From NCBI RefSeq assembly GCF_000442275.2, contig NZ_KE557310.1:248001-312000 (forward strand): 64,000 nt of DNA. The letters run 5' to 3'. The position numbers and the translations under genes were made by a program. This DNA comes from Litoreibacter arenae DSM 19593. GTDB lineage: Bacteria; Pseudomonadota; Alphaproteobacteria; Rhodobacterales; Rhodobacteraceae. Positions 37,308-46,281 of the stretch are shown piece by piece (positions within the stretch are counted from its first letter, which is position 1; each line of letters starts with the position of its first letter). The notes beneath the pieces are model-generated. The model had not been told where the DNA came from. It saw only the letters and a program-made list of their open reading frames with translations, and ran no database searches.

Positions 37308-37565
37308 CTACTTTTCCTTCCGCTTCTTGAGTTTCACACAAGCGAGAGCCTTCTGTTTTACTTTCTTTGCGAACTGTTGCGGATTTTTCGGCGTCGACCA
37401 GACAGACATCTGGCAGAACTCGCCACACCGGCATTCCTTGCTGTTGTTAGGACAGCGCAACATTCCCCACGCGTGCCCCTTGCCTTCTATAACGGCCCAT
37501 CCCAGCTCCTCGAGTTCTTGGATCATCGCCTCAATTTCCTTCGACGTGTGCCGCTTACGAGCCAT
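37308..37565 (-). CDS. HicA-like small protein, predicted toxin
   Basis: An 85-residue basic protein. The N-terminal part TSKEIEAMIQELEELGWAVIEGKGHAWGMLRC follows the HicA double-stranded-RNA-binding-like pattern, with H31 in GHAWG where HicA toxins have a catalytic His in GSHH-type motifs. C38, C45, C47 and C51 (CPNNSKECRCGEFC) suggest a metal site absent from classical HicA, and a Lys-rich tail follows. It directly precedes the HTH gene. Toxin activity (mRNA cleavage) is inferred. Confidence 0.55.
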   Translation of the reverse strand: MARKRHTSKEIEAMIQELEELGWAVIEGKGHAWGMLRCPNNSKECRCGEFCQMSVWSTPKNPQQFAKKVKQKALACVKLKKRKEK

Positions 37566-37978
37566 AAGATACATTCACTTTCTAAATTGTCAACCGACAA
37601 GTTAAATTGTCAGGCATTACCGACGGTAGAACACAAAAGACAAAGAGCGTCACGGTGCCGAACCACGGCAGATCAACAATCCCTTGGCGAAGATTCAATA
37701 CCCCTCTTTCTTGGAACATTGGCAAACCTCTTCAATTAAGACCGTCAAAAACCCAGTACAAATCCAAGCGGATGTTGAGGATTGTTGTACCTCTTGTAAA
37801 AGCAGCCCTTTGCGGCAGGAAAACAAGTTTGTGATTATGGCCTCCAAACGGCCACTCCCACACCCCCGCCCAGCCTCAACCCCTAATCGCCGGGCGATCG
37901 TCGTCACGCCCCGCGTTCACCAAATCTCAACAAACCTCACCGCCCGCAGTGTTAACCACGGCAAATCCCGCCCCCATG

Positions 37979-38017
37979 CCCGACACAATGCCGACGCTTT
38001 GCAGACGGTTCGCAGAC
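37979..38017. repeat. 11-bp-period GCNGAC direct-repeat array, copy 2
   Basis: Hexamers CCCGAC 37979, GCCGAC 37990, GCAGAC 38001 and GCAGAC 38012 are spaced exactly 11 bp, in the same order of unit types and almost the same spacers (ACAAT, GCTTT, GGTTC) as copy 1 at 22559 (ACAAA, GCATG, GGTTT). It lies about 150 bp before tauR. Confidence 0.6.
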
Positions 38018-38150
38018 CGCCCAAAACCCAAGTTTTGCAGCCGTTAACCCTCGATTCGCACCCCGAGCGTTGCACACCGCCAGACCACCGCCCCAACTGT
38101 TAACCCTTCCGCTGCGTCTCACTTTCCGATATATCCAAATTGAACCCGCT

Positions 38151-38160
38151 TTAAGGCCAG
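38151..38160. promoter_or_regulatory. TauR-like half-site before tauR
   Basis: TTAAGGCCAG is the complement of CTGGCCTTAA, one base from the CTGGACTTAA repeat bound by TauR. It lies 8 bases before the tauR start and could serve autorepression. Only one copy is clear. Confidence 0.4.
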
Positions 38161-38167
38161 CCAACCT

Positions 38168-39631
38168 ATGCCTATCGCCGTCGAAACCTTCTTTCTGGAC
38201 CCCGCCTATGAGGGCACCCTCCAGCAGCAAATCCAGCAGATGGTCGCGGGCGGCATCCTGTCGGGCCGCTTCCGCCCCGGCGAGAAACTCCCCTCCTCCC
38301 GCAAGCTGGCACAGCATCTGGGCGTCAGCCGGATCACCGTCACGCTGGCCTATAACGAGCTGATGGCCGACGACTACCTGTCGTCGGCAGGCCGCTCCGG
38401 CTACTTCGTCTCCGAGAACGCGCCGGAGCCGCCGCAGATCAGCCCGCGCTCCTCCTCCGACACCGTCGACTGGAGCCGCGCCATCGGTCACCGCTTCTCC
38501 GGCAACCTGCAAATCGAGAAGCCGCTGGACTGGCGAACCTACAAATATCCCTTTCTTTACGGGCAGGTAGACCCTGCCCTGTTTGACCGGCAAAACTGGC
38601 GCCTGTGTGCAATCCGCGCTCTGGGCCAGCGGGATTTCGACAGCCTGACCGCCGATCAGGTCGACCGCGACGACCCGCAACTGCTGGAATTCGTCGCCCG
38701 CAACACCCTGCCCCGACGGGGAATTCTGGCCAATCCCGATGAAATCCTGATCACCGTCGGCGCACAAAACGCGCTGTGGCTGGCCGCGCAGGTCCTCCTG
38801 ACCCAGCGCCGCACCGCCGCCCATGAGGACCCCTGCTACCCCGGCCTGCGCACCATCCTGCACCAGTCCCGCTGCCACCGGATCGAGGTGCCCGTAGACG
38901 CCGACGGCCTCCCGCCGCACCTGATCCCGCCCGAGACCGACGTGGTATTCTGCACGCCCAGTCACCAATGCCCGACCGCCTCCACCATGCCGATTTCGCG
39001 CCGCAAGGAGCTGCTCCGCCGCGCGTCCGAGGATGATTTCCTGATTGTCGAAGATGATTACGAGTTCGAGATGTCCTTCCTCAAACCCCCGTCCCCCGCC
39101 CTGAAATCGCTCGATGACGACGGAAGGGTCATCTATGTCGGCTCATTCTCCAAGTCGCTCTTCCCGGGCCTGCGTTTGGGCTATCTTGTTGGTCCCAAAC
39201 CATTTATCCGCGAGGCCCGCGCCCTGCGCTCCGCGGTTTTGCGCCACCCGCCCGGCCATATGCAGCGCACGGCGGCCTATTTCCTGTCGCTCGGCCACTA
39301 CGATGCCCTCGTCCGCCGCCTGCGCAACGCTTTCCACGACCGTCGCCGCATCATGGATAACGCCATGGCAGAACACGGTTTAACCGTCGCAGGCGCAGGG
39401 GCGTTCGGCGGGTCCAGCTACTGGATGCGCGCGCCGGACGGGGTCGATACGACCGAACTCGCTGATCGCTTAAGGGCGAAATCCGTGCTGATCGAGCCCG
39501 GCGCGGCCTTCTGCAAAGGCGGCTTCCGCGAATACAAACACTACCGGCTGGCCTATTCTTCCATCGGGGCGGGGCAAATTTCGCCCGGCGTTGCGCTCAT
39601 CGCCGCTGAAATTGCTGCGATGCAGAACTGA
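38168..39631 (+). CDS. tauR: TauR, MocR-type GntR/aminotransferase-fold regulator
   Basis: A 487-residue regulator that activates taurine genes. The N-terminal GntR winged helix (residues about 15-80) includes GRFRPGEKLPSSRKLAQHLGVSRITVTLAYNELMADDYLSSAGRSGYFV. A class I aminotransferase-like domain fills the rest, with PLP-lysine segment SFSKSLFPGLRLGYLVGP near residue 327 and DDYEFEMSF before it. MocR proteins sense PLP and an amine effector, here taurine in the TauR case. It lies upstream of xsc and has a TauR-like site at its own start. Confidence 0.9.
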   Translation: MPIAVETFFLDPAYEGTLQQQIQQMVAGGILSGRFRPGEKLPSSRKLAQHLGVSRITVTLAYNELMADDYLSSAGRSGYFVSENAPEPPQISPRSSSDTVDWSRAIGHRFSGNLQIEKPLDWRTYKYPFLYGQVDPALFDRQNWRLCAIRALGQRDFDSLTADQVDRDDPQLLEFVARNTLPRRGILANPDEILITVGAQNALWLAAQVLLTQRRTAAHEDPCYPGLRTILHQSRCHRIEVPVDADGLPPHLIPPETDVVFCTPSHQCPTASTMPISRRKELLRRASEDDFLIVEDDYEFEMSFLKPPSPALKSLDDDGRVIYVGSFSKSLFPGLRLGYLVGPKPFIREARALRSAVLRHPPGHMQRTAAYFLSLGHYDALVRRLRNAFHDRRRIMDNAMAEHGLTVAGAGAFGGSSYWMRAPDGVDTTELADRLRAKSVLIEPGAAFCKGGFREYKHYRLAYSSIGAGQISPGVALIAAEIAAMQN

Positions 39632-39826
39632 ATTAGCGCTATTTGGCAAACGCCTCGGGCGCTGGAATGCTTCACAGCAATGCCATAGGGTAGCCCACCT
39701 TCAAATTTTGGATATATAGTCCGAACAAACTGGTCATAACACGACTCTGGCCTGCGACCTAAGTTCCGCCCAGATACCTGCTCGGGACAAAGCCCCCTGC
39801 CCTTCACCTAACCGGGAGACCGCACC
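39632..39826 (+). promoter_or_regulatory. xsc promoter region
   Basis: This 195-bp gap has a TTTTGGATATATAG element near 39708-39721, an inverted match to GATATATCCAAA near 38128 before tauR. CTGGTCATAA (39730-39739) and CTGGCCTGCG (39747-39756) begin like TauR repeats, 17 bp apart, but their 3' parts diverge. TauR activation of xsc is likely; exact sites are uncertain. Confidence 0.4.
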
Positions 39827-41596
39827 ATGAAAATGACGACCGAAGAAGCCTTCGTCAAAACCCTGCAAATGCACGGCATCCGCCACGCCTTCGGGATCAT
39901 CGGCTCGGCCATGATGCCGATCTCCGACCTGTTTCCGACCGCCGGCATCAAGTTCTGGGACTGCGCCCACGAGATGACCGCAGGCATGATGGCCGACGGT
40001 TATACTCGCGCCACCGGCGAGATGTCGATGATGGTCGCGCAAAACGGCCCCGGCATCACCAACTTCGTGACCTCGGTCAAGACCGCCTACTGGAACCACA
40101 CCCCGCTGCTGCTGGTCACCCCACAGGCTGCCAACAAGACCATCGGTCAGGGCGGCTTCCAGGAAATGGAGCAGATGAACCTGTTTGCCGACTGCGTCGC
40201 CTATCAGGAAGAGGTCCGCGACCCGTCCCGCATCGCAGAGACGCTGAACCGCGTCATCATGCAAGCCTACCGCGCCTCTGCCCCCGCGCAGATCAACATC
40301 CCGCGCGACTTCTGGACGCAAGTGATCGACATCGAGCTGCCCGTCGCCGTGGAATTCGAGCGCCCCGCTGGTGGTGAAGAAGCCGTGGCGAAAGCTGCCG
40401 ACCTGCTGTCGTCCGCCAAGTTCCCGGTGATCCTGAACGGCGCTGGCGTTGTTCTGGCAGGCGGTATCGACGCCTCCATGAAGCTGGCCGAATCCCTCGA
40501 CGCGCCTGTTTGCGTTGGCTATCAGCACAACGACGCCTTCCCCGGTAACCACCCGTTGTTCGCTGGTCCGCTGGGCTATAACGGCTCGAAAGCAGGGATG
40601 GAGTTGATCTCCAAGGCCGACGTCGTGCTGGCCCTTGGCTCCCGCCTCAACCCGTTCTCGACCCTGCCGGGCTACGGCATCGACTACTGGCCCACGGATG
40701 CAAAGATCATTCAGGTTGACCTGAACCCCGACCGCATCGGCCTGACCAAGAAAGTCACCGTCGGCATCGTCGGAGACGCCAGGAAGGTTGCCGAAGGCAT
40801 CCTGTCGCAACTGAAAGACGGTGCAGGCGACGCAGGCCGCGAAGAGCGCAAGGCCCTGATCGCACAAACCAAATCGGCTTGGGCGCAGGAACTGACCTCG
40901 CTGGATCACGAGGACGACGATCCAGGCACCACCTGGAACGAGCGCGCCCGCACCCGCGAGCCGAACAAGATGTCGCCCCGTCAGGCATGGCGCGCGATCC
41001 AGTCCGCATTGCCCAAAGACGCGATCATCTCGTCGGACATCGGCAACAACTGCGCCATCGGCAACGCCTACCCGTCCTTCGAGCAAAGCCGCAAATATCT
41101 GGCGCCCGGCCTGTTCGGCCCCTGCGGCTATGGCTTCCCGGCCATCACTGGTGCGAAAATCGGCTGCCCTGACGTGCCGGTCGTGGGCTTCGCAGGTGAC
41201 GGCGCGTTCGGCATTTCGATGAACGAAATGGTCTCCGTGGGCCGCGGCGACTGGCCCGCCATCACCATGGTCATTTTCCGCAACTACCAGTGGGGCGCCG
41301 AAAAGCGCAACACGACCCTGTGGTTTGACGACAACTTCGTCGGCACGGAACTGGACACCAACGTCTCCTACGCCAAGATCGCCGATGCTTGTGGCCTGAA
41401 AGGTGTGCAGGTCGACAGCATGGACTCTTTGACCGAAGCGTTGAACACTGCGGTGAAAGAGCAGATGGAAAACAACGTGACCACCTTCATCGAAATCCTG
41501 CTAAATCAGGAATTGGGCGAGCCCTTCCGCCGCGACGCCATGAAGAAGCCCGTCGCCGTGGCAGGTGTCAGCGCATCGGACATGGCCGCCGAATAG
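39827..41596 (+). CDS. xsc: Sulfoacetaldehyde acetyltransferase
   Basis: A 589-residue thiamine-diphosphate enzyme cleaving sulfoacetaldehyde with phosphate to acetyl phosphate and sulfite, the desulfonation step. It has three ThDP-family domains. The N-terminal segment begins KMTTEEAFVKTLQMHGIRHAFGIIGSAMMPISDLFP and is the Xsc signature; the ThDP-binding GDGAFGISMNEMVSVGRGDWPAITMVIFRN is near residue 460. GGGAGACC precedes ATG 39827. It is followed by pta after a hairpin. Confidence 0.96.
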   Translation: MKMTTEEAFVKTLQMHGIRHAFGIIGSAMMPISDLFPTAGIKFWDCAHEMTAGMMADGYTRATGEMSMMVAQNGPGITNFVTSVKTAYWNHTPLLLVTPQAANKTIGQGGFQEMEQMNLFADCVAYQEEVRDPSRIAETLNRVIMQAYRASAPAQINIPRDFWTQVIDIELPVAVEFERPAGGEEAVAKAADLLSSAKFPVILNGAGVVLAGGIDASMKLAESLDAPVCVGYQHNDAFPGNHPLFAGPLGYNGSKAGMELISKADVVLALGSRLNPFSTLPGYGIDYWPTDAKIIQVDLNPDRIGLTKKVTVGIVGDARKVAEGILSQLKDGAGDAGREERKALIAQTKSAWAQELTSLDHEDDDPGTTWNERARTREPNKMSPRQAWRAIQSALPKDAIISSDIGNNCAIGNAYPSFEQSRKYLAPGLFGPCGYGFPAITGAKIGCPDVPVVGFAGDGAFGISMNEMVSVGRGDWPAITMVIFRNYQWGAEKRNTTLWFDDNFVGTELDTNVSYAKIADACGLKGVQVDSMDSLTEALNTAVKEQMENNVTTFIEILLNQELGEPFRRDAMKKPVAVAGVSASDMAAE

Positions 41597-41620
41597 TTGC
41601 GGCCCCATAAAAAGACCCAC

Positions 41621-41650
41621 ACCCGCCCCGAGACATCGGGGCGGGTTTCG
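41621..41650 (+). terminator. Hairpin between xsc and pta
   Basis: A perfect 11-bp stem (41621-41631 with 41636-41646, loop GACA) is followed by TTTC only. It resembles a weak terminator or attenuator inside the xsc-pta-soe transcript and may keep xsc mRNA in excess. Confidence 0.6.
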
Positions 41651-41683
41651 TGGTGAAAAGTAGAGTTTTGGGAGGGACCGCTT

Positions 41684-42631
41684 ATGACCGCCGACAATCC
41701 GTTTCTGTCTCAGCAAGAGGCCGTGTGCCCCGACTGGCTGCTCGACATGGCGCAGAAGGCGGCAACGCCCCGCGTCGCCATCGCCCGCGCAGGCGCACCC
41801 CTGCCCATGGAAGCCGCCCGCGACGCGACCGAGGCCAACATCATGGAGCCGGTCTTCACCGGCGAGCGGCACCTGATCGAGGCCGAGGCAGACAAGCTCG
41901 GTTGGGACATCTCGCAATTCACCATCATCGAGGCCGAGGGCGAGCAGGACAGCGGCAACGCCGCCGCCATGGCTTGCGGCGAAGGCCGCGCGGACGTCAT
42001 GATGAAGGGCCAGCTTCACTCCGACACCTTCATGCGCGCCGCCCTCGCCCGTGACGCGGGCCTGCGCACCGGCAACCGGCTGGTGCATATCTTCCACATC
42101 TCCCATCCAGACGGGACGCGCGCGATCACCATCTCCGACGCCGCCGTCAACGTCGACCCCAACATCGAGACCCGCAAGGACGCCACCCGCGAGGTGGTCA
42201 AGCTGCTGCACATGCTGGGCACCGGGCGCCCCAAAGTGGCGTTCCTCTCCGCCACCGAAAGCATCCTTCCCGCCGTGCCGTCCTCGGTCGAGGCGGACGA
42301 GCTTGCCACATGGGCGAAGGGGGAAATCAAAAACGCCGACTTCTCCGGCCCGCTGGCGCTGGACCTGATCCTGTCCCCCAAGGCAGTGGCCACCAAGAAG
42401 CTGACCGCCGACCCCGTCGCGGGCAAGGCGGACGCGATCATCGTGCCGGACATCGTGTCTGGCAACACCCTGTTCAAATCGCTGGTCTACCTCACAGGCG
42501 GGTGCGCCGCGGGCATCGTCATGGGGGCCAAGGTTCCCGTGCTGCTGACCTCGCGGGCCGATCCCCCTGCCGCGCGGATGGCGTCGTGCTGCCTCGCAGC
42601 CATCGTGAACGCCGCCAACCGCCAAAGCTGA
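41684..42631 (+). CDS. pta: Phosphate acetyltransferase
   Basis: A 315-residue Pta of the short, catalytic-domain-only type found in sulfonate clusters. It converts acetyl phosphate from Xsc to acetyl-CoA. Recognisable are LPMEAARDATEANIMEPVFTGER, EGRADVMMKGQLHSDTFMRAAL, HIFHISHPDG and the C-terminal KSLVYLTGGCAAGIVMGAKVPVLLTSRADPPAARMASCCLA. GGGAGGG precedes ATG 41684. It is followed 13 bases later by soeA. Confidence 0.93.
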   Translation: MTADNPFLSQQEAVCPDWLLDMAQKAATPRVAIARAGAPLPMEAARDATEANIMEPVFTGERHLIEAEADKLGWDISQFTIIEAEGEQDSGNAAAMACGEGRADVMMKGQLHSDTFMRAALARDAGLRTGNRLVHIFHISHPDGTRAITISDAAVNVDPNIETRKDATREVVKLLHMLGTGRPKVAFLSATESILPAVPSSVEADELATWAKGEIKNADFSGPLALDLILSPKAVATKKLTADPVAGKADAIIVPDIVSGNTLFKSLVYLTGGCAAGIVMGAKVPVLLTSRADPPAARMASCCLAAIVNAANRQS

Positions 42632-42644
42632 TCGGAGCCTCGCC

Positions 42645-45455
42645 ATGAACCAACCCGTGATCAATCTGTCACCCAAGGTCAGCGACGAGGTCCGCAAAAC
42701 CACCTGTTATATGTGCGCCTGCCGCTGCGGCATCAACGTGCACATGAAGGCGGGCAAGGTCGCCTATATCGAGGGCAACCGCGACCACCCCGTGAACCAA
42801 GGCGTGCTGTGTGCCAAGGGCAGCGCTGGCATCATGCAGCACAACGCGCCGTCGCGCCTGAAAGCTCCGCTGAAACGCACCGGCCCGCGCGGCTCCGGCA
42901 AGTTCGAGGAGATCACTTGGGACGAAGCCTACGACATCGCCGTCGGCATCCTGAAACCGATCCGCGAGACCGCGCCTGAAAAGCTGGCCTTCTTCACCGG
43001 TCGCGACCAGTCGCAGAGCTTCACCTCGCTCTGGGCGCAGGGCTTCGGAACGCCGAACTACGCGGCCCATGGCGGCTTCTGCTCCGTCAACATGGCCGCC
43101 GCCGGCATCTACACCATGGGCGGCGCGTTCTGGGAATTCGGCCAGCCCGACTGGGACCGCACCAAGATGCTGATGATCTTCGGTGTGGCCGAGGATCACG
43201 ACAGCAACCCGATCAAGATGGGCCTGGGCAAGATGAAAGGCCGTGGCGCGAAGGTCGTCGGCGTCAACCCCGTGCGCTCCGGCTACAACGCGATTGCCGA
43301 CGAATGGGTCGGCATCACACCGGGCACCGACGGGCTGTTCATCCTCGCCATGGTTCACGAGCTGTTCAAGGCGGGCAAGCTGGATCTGGACTATCTGGCC
43401 CAGTTCACCAACGCTCCCGTGCTGGTCAATGGCGACGAGAAATCCGAGGATTTCGGCCTGCTGATGCGTGACAAAGACAACAAGCTGATGGTGATTGACC
43501 GCGCCACCGGCAAGCCTGCCGCCTATGACGCAAAGGGCGTGAAGCCCGACCTCGCAGGCAGTCTGCGCGAGGCGGGCGTCTCCCACCGCTCCGTCTTCCA
43601 GCACATGGCCGAGAAATATCTCGACCCGCAATACGCCCCCGAGGCCGTGGCGGAGCGCACGGGGATCAGCGCCGACCGCATCAAACGCCTTGCCGCCGAG
43701 CTCGCGGATGTGGCGTTCAACCAAGCTATCGAGATCGAACAGGACTGGACCGACTTCCGCGGCAACAAGCACACCAAGTTTATCGGCCGCCCCGTGTCCT
43801 TCCACGCCATGCGCGGGATCTCCGCCCATGCCAACGGCTTCCAGACCTGCCGCGCGTTGCACCTGTTGCAAATCATCCTTGGCAGCGTGGAGACCCCCGG
43901 CGGCATGCGCTTCAAGCCGCCCTACCCCAAGCCGCCGGAAGCGCACCCAAAACCGCATTGCGGCGTGAAACCCGGCCAGCCCCTCGACGGCCCGCATCTG
44001 GGTTTCACCCACGGGCCGGATGATCTGGCGCTCAGGGAGGACGGCTCTCCCGCCCGCATCGACAAGGCGTTCACTTGGGAAAACCCCATGTCGAGCCACG
44101 GCATGATGCATATGGTGATCTCCAACGCCCATGCGGGCGACCCCTACAAGATCGACACGCTGTTCATGTATATGGCCAACATGTCGTGGAATTCGTCGAT
44201 GAACACGCGCGGCGTGATCGAGATGCTGACCGACCAAGACACGGACGGCAATTATGTGATCCCCAACATCATCTATTCCGACGCCTACAGCTCGGAAATG
44301 GTGGCCTATGCAGACCTGATCCTGCCCGACACCACCTATCTGGAACGCCACGACTGCATCTCGCTTCTGGACCGCCCGATCTGCGAGGCCGACGCCGTGG
44401 CCGATGCAATCCGCTGGCCTGTGGTGGAGCCTGACCGCGACGTCAAAGGCTTCCAGTCCGCGCTGTGTGATCTGGGCGGACGTCTTGGCTTGCCGGGTTT
44501 CGTCAACGAAGACGGCAGCCAGAAATACAAAGACTACGCCGACTATATCACCAACCACATCCGCCGCCCCGGCGTCGGTCCGCTGGCGGGCTTCCGGGGC
44601 AATGGCGACGACCATGGTCGCGGGGAGCCGAACCCGAACCAGCTTGACCGCTACATCGAAAACGGCGGTTTCTGGATGGAACACGTCCCCGAGGACGCGG
44701 CCTTCTTCAAGCCGTGGAACATGAACTATCAGGACTGGGCCGTTAAGAAGTCCTTCTTCGACGCGCCGCAGCCCTACTTGTTCAACCTCTATGTAGAGCC
44801 GATGCGCAAATTCCAGCTTGCCGCCGAAGGCCACGGCACCCGCCAACCGCCGGAGTATCTACGCGAGCGGATCAAGCAGACCATGGACCCGCTGCCGATC
44901 TGGTACTCCAACGAGGACGACAACCGCGCCGCCGAATACCCCATCACCGCGCTCACCCAACGCCCGATGGCGATGTATCACTCATGGGGGTCGCAAAACG
45001 CATGGCTGCGGCAAATTCACGGACACAACCCGCTCTATGTGTCGCAGAAAATCTGGGACGACAACGGCTTTGCCGAGGGCGACTGGGCACGCGTCACCTC
45101 CCCCCATGGCGAGATCGTGGTTCCGGTGGCGCTGCAAAAAGCGCTGAACGCGAACACCATCTGGACATGGAACGCCATCGGCAAACGCAAAGGCGCATGG
45201 GCCCTGGAAGAGGACGCGCCGGAGGCCACCAAAGGCTTCCTGCTCAACCACCTGATCCACGAGTTGCTGCCCCCCAAAGGCGACGGCCTCCGCTGGGCCA
45301 ACTCCGACCCGATCACCGGCCAAGCCGCGTGGTTCGACCTGAAGGTCCGCGTCGAGAAGACCAAGGCACCGGCGGAAAGCCAGCCGGGGATCCCCGCGCA
45401 GGCCTCCCCGGTCGGCAAGGGCCCGTCGGAACTGGAATGGAAGGTGGGGAAATGA
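42645..45455 (+). CDS. soeA: Sulfite dehydrogenase (quinone) molybdoprotein subunit SoeA
   Basis: A 936-residue molybdopterin oxidoreductase of the complex iron-sulfur molybdoenzyme family. The N-terminal [4Fe-4S] motif is C21-x2-C24-x3-C28...C56, followed by FAFFTGRDQSQSFTSLWAQGFGTPNYAAHGGFCSVNMAAAG and GVAEDHDSNPIK. The C-terminal dinucleotide-binding domain begins near YPITALTQRP. No Tat signal is seen, as for the cytoplasmic SoeA of Allochromatium vinosum. Placement right after xsc-pta, with FeS and membrane subunits downstream, supports sulfite oxidation of the sulfite from Xsc. A formate or thiosulfate/polysulfide enzyme is the alternative. Confidence 0.82.
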   Translation: MNQPVINLSPKVSDEVRKTTCYMCACRCGINVHMKAGKVAYIEGNRDHPVNQGVLCAKGSAGIMQHNAPSRLKAPLKRTGPRGSGKFEEITWDEAYDIAVGILKPIRETAPEKLAFFTGRDQSQSFTSLWAQGFGTPNYAAHGGFCSVNMAAAGIYTMGGAFWEFGQPDWDRTKMLMIFGVAEDHDSNPIKMGLGKMKGRGAKVVGVNPVRSGYNAIADEWVGITPGTDGLFILAMVHELFKAGKLDLDYLAQFTNAPVLVNGDEKSEDFGLLMRDKDNKLMVIDRATGKPAAYDAKGVKPDLAGSLREAGVSHRSVFQHMAEKYLDPQYAPEAVAERTGISADRIKRLAAELADVAFNQAIEIEQDWTDFRGNKHTKFIGRPVSFHAMRGISAHANGFQTCRALHLLQIILGSVETPGGMRFKPPYPKPPEAHPKPHCGVKPGQPLDGPHLGFTHGPDDLALREDGSPARIDKAFTWENPMSSHGMMHMVISNAHAGDPYKIDTLFMYMANMSWNSSMNTRGVIEMLTDQDTDGNYVIPNIIYSDAYSSEMVAYADLILPDTTYLERHDCISLLDRPICEADAVADAIRWPVVEPDRDVKGFQSALCDLGGRLGLPGFVNEDGSQKYKDYADYITNHIRRPGVGPLAGFRGNGDDHGRGEPNPNQLDRYIENGGFWMEHVPEDAAFFKPWNMNYQDWAVKKSFFDAPQPYLFNLYVEPMRKFQLAAEGHGTRQPPEYLRERIKQTMDPLPIWYSNEDDNRAAEYPITALTQRPMAMYHSWGSQNAWLRQIHGHNPLYVSQKIWDDNGFAEGDWARVTSPHGEIVVPVALQKALNANTIWTWNAIGKRKGAWALEEDAPEATKGFLLNHLIHELLPPKGDGLRWANSDPITGQAAWFDLKVRVEKTKAPAESQPGIPAQASPVGKGPSELEWKVGK

Positions 45456-45469
45456 AGATCACCGCATAT

Positions 45470-45519
45470 GCCGAAACTTGCCATACACATGGCAGACACT
45501 TTGCCGACGCATTGCAGAC
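45470..45519. repeat. 11-bp-period GCNGAC direct-repeat array, copy 3, in soeA-soeB gap
   Basis: Five positions 11 bp apart: GCCGAA 45470 (one mismatch), CCATAC 45481 (degenerate), GCAGAC 45492, GCCGAC 45503, GCAGAC 45514. It fills most of the 82-bp gap between soeA and soeB in an otherwise closely packed operon, so it may mark an internal promoter for soeBC. Confidence 0.55.
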
Positions 45520-45537
45520 AGCCGGAAAGGGCCTGAA

Positions 45538-46281
45538 ATGACCCAACTCCCGACCCACACCGAAAAGAAGCTGGGCCTTGTGATCGACCTCGACACCTGC
45601 GTCGGATGCCATGCTTGCGTGGTGTCGTGCAAAGGCTGGAACACGGAGAATTACGGCGCGCCTTTGTCGGACCAGAACCCCTACGGCGCGGACCCGTCCG
45701 GCACCTTCCTCAACCGCGTCCACAGCTATGAGGTGACACCCGACGAGGGGGCCGCGATGACGGTCCACTTCCCCAAATCCTGCCTGCATTGCGAGGACGC
45801 CCCCTGCGTCACCGTCTGCCCCACAGGGGCAAGCTACAAGCGCGTGGAAGACGGTATCGTACTGGTCAACGAGTCCGACTGCATCGGCTGCGGCCTGTGC
45901 GCATGGGCCTGCCCCTACGGCGCGCGGGAGATGGATCAGGCCGAAGGCGTGATGAAGAAATGCACGCTCTGCGTCGACCGCATCTACAACGAGAACCTGC
46001 CCGAAGAGGACCGTGAACCCGCCTGCGTGCGCACCTGCCCCGCCGGCGCACGGCACTTCGGTGACTTGGGCGATGCGGAGTCCGACGTCTCCAAGCTGGT
46101 GGCTGAACGTGGCGGCATGGACCTGATGCCGGAGCAAGGCACCAAGCCCGTCAACAAATACCTGCCGCCCCGCCCCAAGGACGAGCAGGTCGACATCCTC
46201 GCCCCGTTCCTTGAGCCCGTGGCACAAGAGGCCAAAGGCTTCCTAGGCTGGCTCGACAAAACGCTAGAAAGGATCGGCTGA
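45538..46281 (+). CDS. soeB: Sulfite dehydrogenase iron-sulfur subunit SoeB
   Basis: A 247-residue electron-transfer subunit with four [4Fe-4S] clusters: CVGCHACVVSCK, CLHCEDAPCVTVCP, CIGCGLCAWACP, and CTLCVDRI...CVRTCP. It carries electrons from SoeA to the quinone-reactive SoeC. The start is at 45538, as the upstream in-frame ATG lies in the repeat array. Its stop overlaps the soeC start. Confidence 0.88.
   Translation: MTQLPTHTEKKLGLVIDLDTCVGCHACVVSCKGWNTENYGAPLSDQNPYGADPSGTFLNRVHSYEVTPDEGAAMTVHFPKSCLHCEDAPCVTVCPTGASYKRVEDGIVLVNESDCIGCGLCAWACPYGAREMDQAEGVMKKCTLCVDRIYNENLPEEDREPACVRTCPAGARHFGDLGDAESDVSKLVAERGGMDLMPEQGTKPVNKYLPPRPKDEQVDILAPFLEPVAQEAKGFLGWLDKTLERIG

Larger units (their letters stand above)
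37566..38167. other. Gene-free region before tauR
   Basis: About 600 bp without a convincing gene. It holds three GTTAACC sites (37951, 38043, 38099), the second 11-bp repeat array (37979-38017), GATATATCCAAATT near 38130, and a TauR-like half-site at 38151-38160. The left third is AT-richer and probably carries the leftward promoter of the HicA-like pair. Confidence 0.5.

Noticed and set aside
39734-41086. 450-codon leftward frame inside xsc
   Set aside because: Shadow of xsc; product has no known motif and no ribosome site.
42669-44846. 725-codon leftward frame inside soeA
   Set aside because: Opposite-strand shadow of soeA; His/Val/Gly-rich without domains.
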